Made by a program: the position numbers and the translations under genes. A DNA stretch of 5,552 nt from contig JASHZA010000119.1 of assembly GCA_030042765.1 (NCBI GenBank), positions 1 to 5,552 of the forward strand, given 5' to 3'. The notes beneath the pieces are model-generated. The model was not told where the DNA came from and searched no databases. It saw only the letters and a program-made list of their open reading frames with translations. The stretch is from Candidatus Binataceae bacterium (GTDB lineage Bacteria; Desulfobacterota; Binatia; Binatales; Binataceae). Positions 1 to 5,511 of this stretch are shown here, piece after piece; the stretch's first letter is position 1, and each line of letters opens with the position of its first letter.

Positions 1-1
1 C

Positions 2-850
2 GCCGCCGAGTCGATGCGCAAGACGCTCAACTCGATCGCCTTCGACGGCAAAATCGTCGTCGGCGAGGGCGACCAAGCCACCGCCGAACATCTCTATACC
101 GGCGAAATCGTTGGCACCGGCTCCGGTCCCGAGGTCGACGTCGCGCTCGACGCCCTCGAGGGGTCGCTCATCTGCGCCACCGGCGGCCCCAACGCGCTCG
201 CCTGTATCGCGCTGGCCGAGCGCGGCAAGATTCTCCGCTGCCCCGACACCTACATAGACAAAATCGCTTGCGGTCCCGTGGGCCGCGGCATCATCGACCT
301 CGATCGCCCGCCTGCCGAAAACCTGAAGGCGCTGGCCGAAGCCAAACACGTCTACGTCGAAGACCTGCGCGTCGCCATCCTCGATCGCCCGCGCCACGAG
401 AAGCTCATCAACGAAGTCCGCCGCACTGGCGCCGGCATCAAGCTGCTCAGCGCCGGCGACCTTTCCGCTGGAATCGCGACCACTCGCCCCGAAAGCGAGA
501 TCGATATGCTGATTGGCGTCGGCGGCGCGCATCAGGGTGTGCTCGCCGCGGCGGCAATTCGCTCCGCCGGCGGCGAGATGCAATGCCGGTTCGATCCGCG
601 CAACGCGCAGGAGGCCGAAGCTTGCCTGGCGGCCGGCATCCTTGATCTCAGGCGCAAGTTCACGCTCGAGGAGATCGCGGGCGACGACGTGATGTTCGCG
701 GCGACCGGCGTGACCACCGGCGATTATCTGCGCGGCGTGCGTTTTCTCTCGGGCGGCGCCATGACCAACAGCGTCGTGATGCGCTCGAAAACCCGCACCA
801 TCCGCTTCATCGAAGCCATCCACCACTTCGACTTCAAACCGGAATACTGA
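2..850 (+). CDS. glpX: GlpX-family (class II) fructose-1,6-bisphosphatase homologue, 5'-truncated by window edge, altered active site
   Basis: This is the 3' part of a GlpX-family gene. Classical members are cytosolic metal-dependent enzymes that convert fructose 1,6-bisphosphate to fructose 6-phosphate in gluconeogenesis. The reading frame is open from base 2, and the residues AAES before the Met at base 14 continue the family pattern, so that Met is internal and the true start is upstream. Numbering from that Met, family landmarks are GEG (17-19), LYTGE (27-31), the metal-site motif DALEGS (46-51), PDTY (77-80), PRH (126-128), GVGGA (168-172) and the C-terminal SKTRTIR (258-264). Matched by eye to E. 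coli GlpX with a constant offset of 39, Glu57, Asp85, Glu88, Tyr119, Arg166, Asp188 and Gly210 are kept. Asp61, Thr90, Lys164, Asp186 and Glu213 become Ala, Ser, Arg, Ala and Gln. Family membership is secure, but FBPase activity is uncertain. The E. coli numbering is from memory. Confidence 0.85.
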   Translation, partial: AAESMRKTLNSIAFDGKIVVGEGDQATAEHLYTGEIVGTGSGPEVDVALDALEGSLICATGGPNALACIALAERGKILRCPDTYIDKIACGPVGRGIIDLDRPPAENLKALAEAKHVYVEDLRVAILDRPRHEKLINEVRRTGAGIKLLSAGDLSAGIATTRPESEIDMLIGVGGAHQGVLAAAAIRSAGGEMQCRFDPRNAQEAEACLAAGILDLRRKFTLEEIAGDDVMFAATGVTTGDYLRGVRFLSGGAMTNSVVMRSKTRTIRFIEAIHHFDFKPEY

Positions 851-862
851 GTTGCGGCGACC

Positions 863-885
863 TGCTGATTCTTCATGAATCGGCA
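863..885 (+). terminator. Weak hairpin just downstream of glpX, possible terminator
   Basis: A 9-base-pair stem (863-871 with 877-885, one G:T pair at 866/882) closes a 5-base loop, starting 13 bases after the glpX stop. It is placed where a terminator would be. No run of T follows, and the stem is only moderately GC-rich, so it may be a weak or Rho-assisted terminator, an mRNA 3'-end stabiliser, or chance. Confidence 0.25.
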
Positions 886-1061
886 ACAGGGAAGCGTACC
901 TAACCTGCCATCCTACTGGTGATGTTTCCTGAGCCGATTGGTCACTGGTTTTGGGACCAAACATTCGCTCCGAGCAGGACCAGATGGGAGAGCGTTAGGA
1001 GCCTCGCGTAGAATTGACCATCGGATTTCGATCTCAGGAATCCCCCGGGGGGTAAACACGC

Positions 1062-1077
1062 GGTACAAAATTGTACC
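1062..1077. promoter_or_regulatory. Tight palindrome ggtacaa-aa-ttgtacc, operator-like
   Basis: Two perfect 7-base arms (1062-1068 and 1071-1077) are separated by two A residues. This is compact dyad symmetry of the size bound by a dimeric helix-turn-helix regulator. It is AT-richer than its surroundings and lies 175 bases before the first gene of the operon. Its left arm contains TACAAA (1064-1069), a partial match to a -10 box, but there is no matching -35 box. No regulator gene lies nearby and no second copy was seen, so a regulatory role is inference only. Confidence 0.3.
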
Positions 1078-1106
1078 ATCCGAATAGACGGTGACTGAAG
1101 CAGACG

Positions 1107-1119
1107 GGCGAGTCTCGCC
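1107..1119. promoter_or_regulatory. Short palindrome ggcgag-t-ctcgcc, possible regulatory site
   Basis: Two perfect 6-base arms flank a single T, 29 bases after the ggtacaa palindrome. It could be a second protein-binding site. With a one-base centre it cannot form a normal RNA hairpin. In GC-rich DNA such short symmetric stretches also arise by chance. Confidence 0.18.
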
Positions 1120-1251
1120 GCTCCAAAACTCTTCGCGCCAACCCCAGGCAAAACACAAAATGCGCAAGCGCGAGCGTGGCGCTTCCCGCCCCCATCCGCT
1201 AGCCTGATCTCCCGTGCAGCCGCGCCGACCATTCACTCCCCCGCCTTCGCG

Positions 1252-2232
1252 ATGAAACTCCGCCCCATCGATCCCGCGCGGGCCCGCACCCGCAAACTCT
1301 CTACTCTCTCGCGCCTCGTCGGCCGCGACCAGCTTGCCCGTCCGCTCAAACCCGGCGCCACGATTCGCGCCTTTCTCGATTCGCTCCCCGCCGTCCTCGC
1401 CGCCAAAGATCTCCGTGATCTCGCCCGCCGCATCGCCGACGCCCGCCGCCGCGATCGCCCCTTTCTCCTCATGATGGGCGCGCACCCGCTCAAGGTCGGC
1501 CTCGGCCCCATCATCTGCGATCTCATCCGCGACGGCATCCTGACCGCCATCGCCACCAACGGCGCTGCGATCATCCACGACTTCGAGCTCGCCTTCGCCG
1601 GACGCACGTCCGAGGACGTCGGCGCCGGCCTCGCCGAGGGCGGCTTCGGGATGGCCGAGGAGACCGGCGCCTTTCTCAACGCCGCCGCCAAAATCGCCGC
1701 CCGCGAGAATATCGGGCTCGGTCACGCTGTCGGCCGCGAAATCCTCGCCGCCCGCCTGAAGTTCCGCGACGCCAGCATCTTCGCTACCGCCTTCGCCGCC
1801 GGCGTGCCTGCCACCGTTCACGTCACCCTCGGCGCCGACATCATTCATATGCATCCTGCCGCCGACGGCGCGGCGATCGGCGCCGCCACCATGGCCGATT
1901 TCCATCGGCTGACCGCGGTTGTCGGCGAGCTCACGCGCGGCGTCGTCGTCAACCTCGGCTCTGCCGTGGTGATGCCCGAGGTGTTCCTGAAAGCGCTCAA
2001 CCTCGCGCGTAATCTCGGCCGCAAAGTCACCAGCTTCACCGCTGCCGATATGGACTTTATCCGCAACTATCGCCCGCGGATGAACGTAATCGATCGGCCA
2101 ACCGCCGGGTCCGGCGGACGCGGCATCGTTCTGACCGGCCATCACGAGCTGATGTTCCCCCTGCTCACCGCCGCCATCCGCGAGGAACTCGCCCGCCGCC
2201 CGCGACGCGATGAGCGTCCCCGCCGCAAGTGA
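1252..2232 (+). CDS. Deoxyhypusine-synthase-like protein of unknown reaction, expected catalytic Lys replaced by Glu
   Basis: A 326-residue protein with the layout of the deoxyhypusine synthase fold, in which NAD-dependent enzymes transfer the aminobutyl group of spermidine to eIF5A or, in bacterial relatives, to another amine. A Gly-rich segment GAHPLKVGLG (76-85) leads into ATNGAAIIHD (101-110), matching the family's TTAGG..ED region. GADIIHMHPAADGAA (194-208) corresponds to the NT.xE.DGS.SGA stretch, and VNLGSAVVMPEVF (233-245) to the YADA.LVFPLL stretch. In this match the WGK motif carrying the catalytic Lys reads VGE (224-226). The C-terminal part has NYRPRMNVIDRPT (272-284) and TGHHE (295-299), which look conserved but which I cannot assign. 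The C-terminal tail is Arg-rich. The ATG at 1252 has no Shine-Dalgarno, so the mRNA may be leaderless. It overlaps the next gene by 4 bases. The fold is fairly likely; the substrate is unknown. Confidence 0.6.
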   Translation: MKLRPIDPARARTRKLSTLSRLVGRDQLARPLKPGATIRAFLDSLPAVLAAKDLRDLARRIADARRRDRPFLLMMGAHPLKVGLGPIICDLIRDGILTAIATNGAAIIHDFELAFAGRTSEDVGAGLAEGGFGMAEETGAFLNAAAKIAARENIGLGHAVGREILAARLKFRDASIFATAFAAGVPATVHVTLGADIIHMHPAADGAAIGAATMADFHRLTAVVGELTRGVVVNLGSAVVMPEVFLKALNLARNLGRKVTSFTAADMDFIRNYRPRMNVIDRPTAGSGGRGIVLTGHHELMFPLLTAAIREELARRPRRDERPRRK

Positions 2233-3044
2233 CCTCGACTGCCAAAACCATCGCGCTCCTCACCGACTTCGGTTACCGCGACCACTATGTGGGCGTGATG
2301 AAGGGGGTGATCGCCGCGATTGCTCCGGCCGCGACCGTGATCGACGTCACCCACGGGATCCCGCCGCAGGATATCGCCGCGGGCGCACTCCTGCTTCGCC
2401 ATAGCCGTCCTTTCTTTCCGCCGCGCACGACGTTCGTCGCGGTGGTCGATCCGGGCGTCGGCACCGCCCGGCTTCCGCTCGCCATCGAGACGCGTACGGG
2501 TGCGCGCTTCGTCGGTCCCGATAATGGTCTCCTCTGGCCTGCCGCCGAAGCCGCCGGCATCAAGCGCATCGTCGAATTGCGCTCGCCGCGCTACCGCCTG
2601 CCTCACGTCAGCGCGACTTTCCATGGCCGCGATATCTTCGCCCCCGCCGCCGCCTGGCTCGCCCGCGGCGTGGCGCTCGCGAGGTTGGGGCCGCACGTCA
2701 AAAACATCGCTCGACTCGACCTCGAGGCGGGAATCAAAGAGCGCGCGCAACTTCTCGCCGGAACCGTCATATATGTTGATAGCTTCGGAAATCTTGTGAC
2801 CAACTTGGACCGCGCACGAGTCGACCGATTTGTTGCCCGCTTTCGCCAGTCCAGGCTTTCAGTTAGGATTAGGCACCGCGCACCGATCGAGATGCGCTCT
2901 GCGTACGGCGACGCGCTAATCGGCGCTCCGCTGGCAACCTTCGGCAGCTTCGACCTGCTCGAGATTGCGGTTCGTGACGGCAGCGCGGCCGATTATTTTG
3001 CGGCGGGCGCTGGAACGCTCGTCACTTTGCGCGCCGAACGTTGA
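2229..3044 (+). CDS. SAM hydroxide adenosyltransferase (DUF62 / SAM hydrolase, adenosine-forming)
   Basis: A 271-residue cytosolic enzyme of the DUF62 family, related to the fluorinase and chlorinase SalL. Family members use activated water to split S-adenosylmethionine into adenosine and methionine. The N-terminal signature TDFG..D.YVG.MKGV is at residues 12-27. The Asp-Arg-His set that activates water appears as Asp74 and Arg81 in VDPGVGTAR (73-81) and His132 in FHGRD (131-135). The seven-residue Asp-Arg spacing agrees with the archaeal enzyme as I remember it. GPDNG (96-100), DSFGNLVTN (184-192) and the C-terminal YGDALIG (226-232) complete the family pattern, and the length is typical. 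The GTG at 2229 is chosen because it forms a GTGA overlap with the preceding stop, which implies translational coupling. The next in-frame Met, residue 24, would remove TDFG. The strict pairing with the deoxyhypusine-synthase-like gene suggests shared SAM or polyamine chemistry, but this is inference. Confidence 0.9.
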   Translation: MTSTAKTIALLTDFGYRDHYVGVMKGVIAAIAPAATVIDVTHGIPPQDIAAGALLLRHSRPFFPPRTTFVAVVDPGVGTARLPLAIETRTGARFVGPDNGLLWPAAEAAGIKRIVELRSPRYRLPHVSATFHGRDIFAPAAAWLARGVALARLGPHVKNIARLDLEAGIKERAQLLAGTVIYVDSFGNLVTNLDRARVDRFVARFRQSRLSVRIRHRAPIEMRSAYGDALIGAPLATFGSFDLLEIAVRDGSAADYFAAGAGTLVTLRAER

Positions 3045-3050
3045 TACCCA

Positions 3051-4166
3051 ATGGATGACTCCACCGCACACAAGGATGCTTCACCAGTCCTGACCGAGAT
3101 TCCGCGTTTCGAGGCACCTCCTGAGGCCACTTCTGTGGCCGGCCGCCCGATAGCGCCGCCGTTCCAGATTCCGCGTCTCAATGCCGCGCTCTTTTTGCTC
3201 ACACTGCTCACCACCACGGTGGCCGGGGCGGACATGGCCGGCGCCTTCGTTTCGTTCGCCCATCCGATCGCGAGCATCGCCAACCTTCCCGCGGGTCTTT
3301 CGTTCTCGATCCCGCTGATGCTGATTCTGTTCGCGCACGAGATGGGTCATTATCTTACCTCGCGCCGCTACGGGGTCGATTCCTCGCTGCCGTACTTTAT
3401 CCCGGCCCCGTTTCCATCGGTTTTCTTTATCGGCACCTTCGGCGCCTTCATCCGGATGAGGTCCCTGCCGCGCACCCGCCGTTCGATGTTCGATATCGGT
3501 GCGGCCGGGCCGTGGGCCGGATTCGTCGTCGCCCTGCTCGCCATCCTGATTGGACTGAAAAGATCGGTGGTAACGCCGCTCGATACTTCCCAGGGCGGCC
3601 TGCAATTGGGCAACTCGTTCATCTTCTGGGGCATTTCGCGCCTGGTCCTGGGCGTCGATCCCGACGCCGTCAACGTCAACCTCGATGCGATGGCGTTCGC
3701 CGGATGGATCGGCCTGTTCGTCACCACGCTCAATCTGCTGCCCGTCGGCCAGCTCGATGGCGGTCATGTGGTCTATTCGCTCTTCGGCGGCCGTTGGCAT
3801 CATCGCATCTCGCGCCTGTTCACGCTCGGATGCTTGCTGATGGTGCTGGTGCCGGTCGCTTCGAACTACCTGTTCCATACCGACCTGACCTTCTGGGGCG
3901 GATGGCTCCTGTGGTTCGCAATCGTGATCTTCCTCGGCCTCGGCCATCCCTCTACGCTCGATCCCGAGACCCCCCTGGCGGGCAACCGGAAATGGGCCGC
4001 CTGGGCCACCGTCGCGCTCTTCATCGGCACCTTCAGCCCCGTTCCGGCCTGGTTCGCGCCGCCCAGCGGTCAGCCACCCGCGGACGAGGGTCACCAGATC
4101 AGCGTGATGCATCACGAGCCGGCGTCCCACGTTTATCGCCTGAACGGATTCACGATTCGCCTCTGA
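3051..4166 (+). CDS. Site-2 protease family (peptidase M50) membrane metalloprotease, EGY-like
   Basis: A 371-residue intramembrane zinc metalloprotease. The family cleaves membrane-embedded substrates, often anti-sigma factors or regulators. Zinc ligands come from HEMGH (96-100) inside a hydrophobic segment (about 82-104) and from Asp236 in NLLPVGQLDGGH (228-239). The GPWAG turn (153-157) and the FIGTFGAFIRM stretch (126-136) are also typical, and the long GWIGL...LDGG block resembles plant and bacterial EGY-like proteases. Further hydrophobic segments lie near 44-66, 152-169, 213-232, 255-271, 281-298 and 316-334, giving about seven membrane spans. The first 40 residues are a polar, Pro-rich cytosolic-type tail. 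There is no PDZ domain, unlike RseP. The C-terminal tail after about 335 is polar and carries four His (348, 354, 355, 360). The ATG at 3051 is 6 bases after the previous stop and has no clear Shine-Dalgarno. No anti-sigma factor or other obvious substrate gene is nearby. Confidence 0.88.
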   Translation: MDDSTAHKDASPVLTEIPRFEAPPEATSVAGRPIAPPFQIPRLNAALFLLTLLTTTVAGADMAGAFVSFAHPIASIANLPAGLSFSIPLMLILFAHEMGHYLTSRRYGVDSSLPYFIPAPFPSVFFIGTFGAFIRMRSLPRTRRSMFDIGAAGPWAGFVVALLAILIGLKRSVVTPLDTSQGGLQLGNSFIFWGISRLVLGVDPDAVNVNLDAMAFAGWIGLFVTTLNLLPVGQLDGGHVVYSLFGGRWHHRISRLFTLGCLLMVLVPVASNYLFHTDLTFWGGWLLWFAIVIFLGLGHPSTLDPETPLAGNRKWAAWATVALFIGTFSPVPAWFAPPSGQPPADEGHQISVMHHEPASHVYRLNGFTIRL

Positions 4167-4171
4167 GCGCT

Positions 4172-4651
4172 ATGGCACGCCCGACTTGGGACGAGTACTT
4201 CATGACCATCACGCGCGAGGTCGCCGAGCGCTCGACCTGCCGGCGCGCCAAGGTCGGCGCCGTCATCGTGCGCGACCGCAGCATGCTCGCCACCGGTTAC
4301 AACGGTGCGCCCGCCGGGCTCCCGCACTGCCTCGATGTCGGCTGCCTCGTCTATGAGTCGCGCACGCCCGACGGCGACCTCGAGCAGAACTGCTACCGCA
4401 CCATTCATGCCGAGATGAACGCGATTGCGCAGGCCGCCAAAAATGGCAACGCAATCCGCGACGCCGATATCTACGTCACTCACACGCCCTGCATCCACTG
4501 CCTCAAGGTCCTGATCAACACCGGGATGCGCACCGTTCACTACGAGAAAGAATACAAGCTGCATACCGTGGCGGACCTTCTTAAGTACGCCCCGATCAAG
4601 CTGGTGCAGGTCAAAATGGTGCGCCAAAATGAGGGTACCGATGGCGCCTGA
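4172..4651 (+). CDS. Deoxycytidylate (dCMP) deaminase, ComEB-like
   Basis: A 159-residue zinc-dependent cytosolic enzyme that deaminates dCMP to dUMP, the substrate of thymidylate synthase. It opens with the characteristic RPTWDEYF (3-10) and ERSTCRRAKVGAVIV (19-33). The family stretch GYNGAP.G.PHC is at 42-53. The zinc-binding deaminase motifs are HAEMNAI (79-85), with His79 as ligand and Glu81 as general acid-base, and TPCIHC (105-110), with Cys107 and Cys110 as ligands. The family often reads HAEQNAI, so the Met is a small variant. Length is normal. The ATG at 4172 lies 5 bases after the protease stop. The reading frame is open far upstream, but that part is an out-of-frame shadow of the protease gene, and only from 4172 does it read as the family. 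A weak GAG at 4165-4167 precedes it. Its last 11 bases overlap the HIT gene. The family is usually regulated allosterically by dCTP and dTTP. Confidence 0.93.
   Translation: MARPTWDEYFMTITREVAERSTCRRAKVGAVIVRDRSMLATGYNGAPAGLPHCLDVGCLVYESRTPDGDLEQNCYRTIHAEMNAIAQAAKNGNAIRDADIYVTHTPCIHCLKVLINTGMRTVHYEKEYKLHTVADLLKYAPIKLVQVKMVRQNEGTDGA
4631..4635 (+). promoter_or_regulatory. Ribosome binding site that decides the HIT gene start
   Basis: GAGGG lies 5 bases before the ATG at 4641, a good Shine-Dalgarno spacing, while the in-frame ATG at 4629 has nothing comparable upstream. This favours 4641 as the start and places the ribosome binding site inside the end of the dCMP deaminase gene. Confidence 0.6.
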
Positions 4652-5126
4652 CGAACCCGCGGACGCGCCTCGCCCCTGCGGCATCTGCGCCATCATCGAG
4701 CGCATACGCTCCGGCGCTTTCGCCGACTTTGTCGCCGAACTGCCGCGCAGTTGGGTGATCCTCGGCGACGCGCAGTTCTACCGCGGCTATTGCATCTTGC
4801 TCGCCAAGCGCCACATCAGCGAGCCCTTCCTGATGCCGCGCGGCGAGGCTCACGAGCTTTTCGACGAGCTGCTCGCTGTCGGCAGGGCGCTGGCCGCTGT
4901 CGTCCATCCGCTCAAACTGAACTATGAATGCCTCGGCAACCAGGAGCCGCATGTTCATTGGCACGTCTTCCCGCGCTACGCCGAGGACCCGCAGCGCCTG
5001 GCCCCGGTCTGGGTGCGGCCCGAATCCGAACGTAAAGTGATACTTGAAGATTACGAGCGGCGCACGCTCCTCGCCGCGATTCGTACCGAGATCCTACGCA
5101 CAATTCCCGCTCAACGCGCAGGGTGA
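4641..5126 (+). CDS. HIT-family nucleotide hydrolase or transferase
   Basis: A 161-residue histidine-triad protein. HIT enzymes cleave nucleotide phosphoramidates, dinucleoside polyphosphates or similar AMP conjugates through a covalent nucleotidyl-His intermediate. The triad motif is HVHWHVF (104-110), in which the third His, 108, should be the nucleophile of the triad. The preceding segment ending LGNQEP (98-103) and the following PRY are usual for the family. A Cys pair, CGIC (13-16), stands where many HIT proteins have a CxxC that helps bind zinc. The hydrophobic strands WVILGD (38-43) and GYCILLAKRH (49-58) fit the HIT core. Start 4641 is preferred over the in-frame ATG at 4629 because of the GAGGG before it. 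The gene overlaps the deaminase stop by 11 bases and shares GTGA with the next gene, so translation is probably coupled on both sides. The exact substrate cannot be told from sequence. Confidence 0.88.
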   Translation: MAPDEPADAPRPCGICAIIERIRSGAFADFVAELPRSWVILGDAQFYRGYCILLAKRHISEPFLMPRGEAHELFDELLAVGRALAAVVHPLKLNYECLGNQEPHVHWHVFPRYAEDPQRLAPVWVRPESERKVILEDYERRTLLAAIRTEILRTIPAQRAG

Positions 5127-5425
5127 AATATTTCACTCCCCCCTCCCGCCCGCTCCTCGTCGTGGCTCTTTTCGCGCTCGCTATGGCCGCCGCCGGGTGC
5201 AGCCATCCGCTGCCCGAAGCAGGCTCCGCCGCCGAGCGGCTCTACTTGGAACGCTGCGGGAGTTGCCATCGTCCCTACCAGCCGCGCTCGCTGACCGCCG
5301 CGATGTGGCAGGCGCAGCTCGTGGCGATGCGGCAGAAGATCGCGGCGGCGGGGCAGCCTCCGCTCACGCCCGCACAAGATCACGAAATCCTCGAATACCT
5401 CCAGCGCAACGCCGGCGTGCAGTGA
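5123..5425 (+). CDS. Small mono-haem cytochrome c lipoprotein
   Basis: A 100-residue exported electron carrier. Residues 1-26 look like a lipoprotein signal: a short basic start (Lys2, Arg9), a hydrophobic core (11-22) and a lipobox AAGC with Cys26 as the lipidated residue. Ala at -3 is less usual than Leu, so a conventional signal peptide is possible. The mature part of about 74 residues has one covalent haem site, CGSCH (45-49), with His49 as one axial ligand. Met69 in the helix after MWQAQ, or Met61, is the likely second ligand. ILEYLQ (89-94) matches the C-terminal helix of class I cytochromes c. It would act in the periplasm, anchored to a membrane. The GTG start at 5123 overlaps the HIT stop as GTGA, and any later start would cut the signal peptide. 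No oxidase, reductase or haem-attachment gene is nearby, so its redox partner is unknown. Confidence 0.82.
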   Translation: MKYFTPPSRPLLVVALFALAMAAAGCSHPLPEAGSAAERLYLERCGSCHRPYQPRSLTAAMWQAQLVAMRQKIAAAGQPPLTPAQDHEILEYLQRNAGVQ

Positions 5426-5498
5426 TCTGCCGCAACCGGATCACCGCTCCATTGTGCTAGGAAAGAGTCACCGTTGGGACGGTTGAACTAAGCAGGGC

Positions 5499-5504
5499 AG
5501 GGAG
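5499..5504 (+). promoter_or_regulatory. Strong ribosome binding site for the last gene
   Basis: AGGGAG stands 7 bases before the ATG at 5512. It is the best Shine-Dalgarno in the window and supports this ATG as a real start despite the short visible reading frame. In the 86-base spacer from 5426 I see one small hairpin (accgt 5470-5474 with acggt 5479-5483) but no convincing promoter or terminator. Confidence 0.6.
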
Positions 5505-5511
5505 CGAACCG

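Larger units (their letters stand above)
851..1251. other. Intergenic region of about 400 bases with lower GC and short palindromes
   Basis: I see no convincing gene here. Hand counting gives about 55% GC over 901-1140 (131 of 240), against 68% for two sampled stretches of the next gene (1381-1440 and 1501-1560, 82 of 120). The region holds the hairpin after glpX, a perfect 10-base cccccggggg palindrome (1042-1051), two tight inverted repeats listed separately, and a looser one (aagcgc 1166-1171 with gcgctt 1179-1184). It precedes a six-gene run with no other upstream gap, so the operon promoter should lie here. A TTGACC at 1014-1019 resembles a -35 box, but no good -10 box sits 16-18 bases beyond it, so I do not call a promoter. 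A reading frame on the minus strand also stays open through this stretch but has no nearby ATG or GTG start. Confidence 0.5.

Noticed and set aside
14..16. ATG at 14 as the glpX start
   Set aside because: The codons before it continue the family sequence, and GlpX proteins have about 39 more residues upstream, so this Met is internal and the gene is cut by the window edge.
938..960. Inverted repeat ttggtc / gaccaa with an 11-base loop
   Set aside because: The arms are only 6 bases long with a long loop and no T-run, so it is easily explained by chance.
1014..1042. Sigma-70 promoter with TTGACC as -35 box
   Set aside because: The -35 match is good, but the bases 16-18 further on (aggaat, ggaatc) are poor -10 boxes, so I could not support a promoter call.
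913..2145. A 410-codon open frame on the minus strand
   Set aside because: Most of it lies antisense to the deoxyhypusine-synthase-like gene, whose + strand product shows family motifs. Its product is Gly, Ala and Glu-rich without motifs, typical of antisense frames in GC-rich DNA. Only its last part, in the intergenic gap, is worth a second look, and there the frame has no nearby ATG or GTG start.
3081..4130. A 349-codon open frame on the minus strand
   Set aside because: It is wholly antisense to the site-2 protease gene. Its product is full of Arg, Glu, Gly and Gln with no recognisable domain, while the + strand shows HEMGH and LDGG motifs.
3512..4171. Upstream extension of the dCMP deaminase frame
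   Set aside because: The frame is open back to 3512, but the extra 220 residues are an Arg and Pro-rich out-of-frame reading of the protease gene. Deaminase homology starts exactly at the ATG at 4172.
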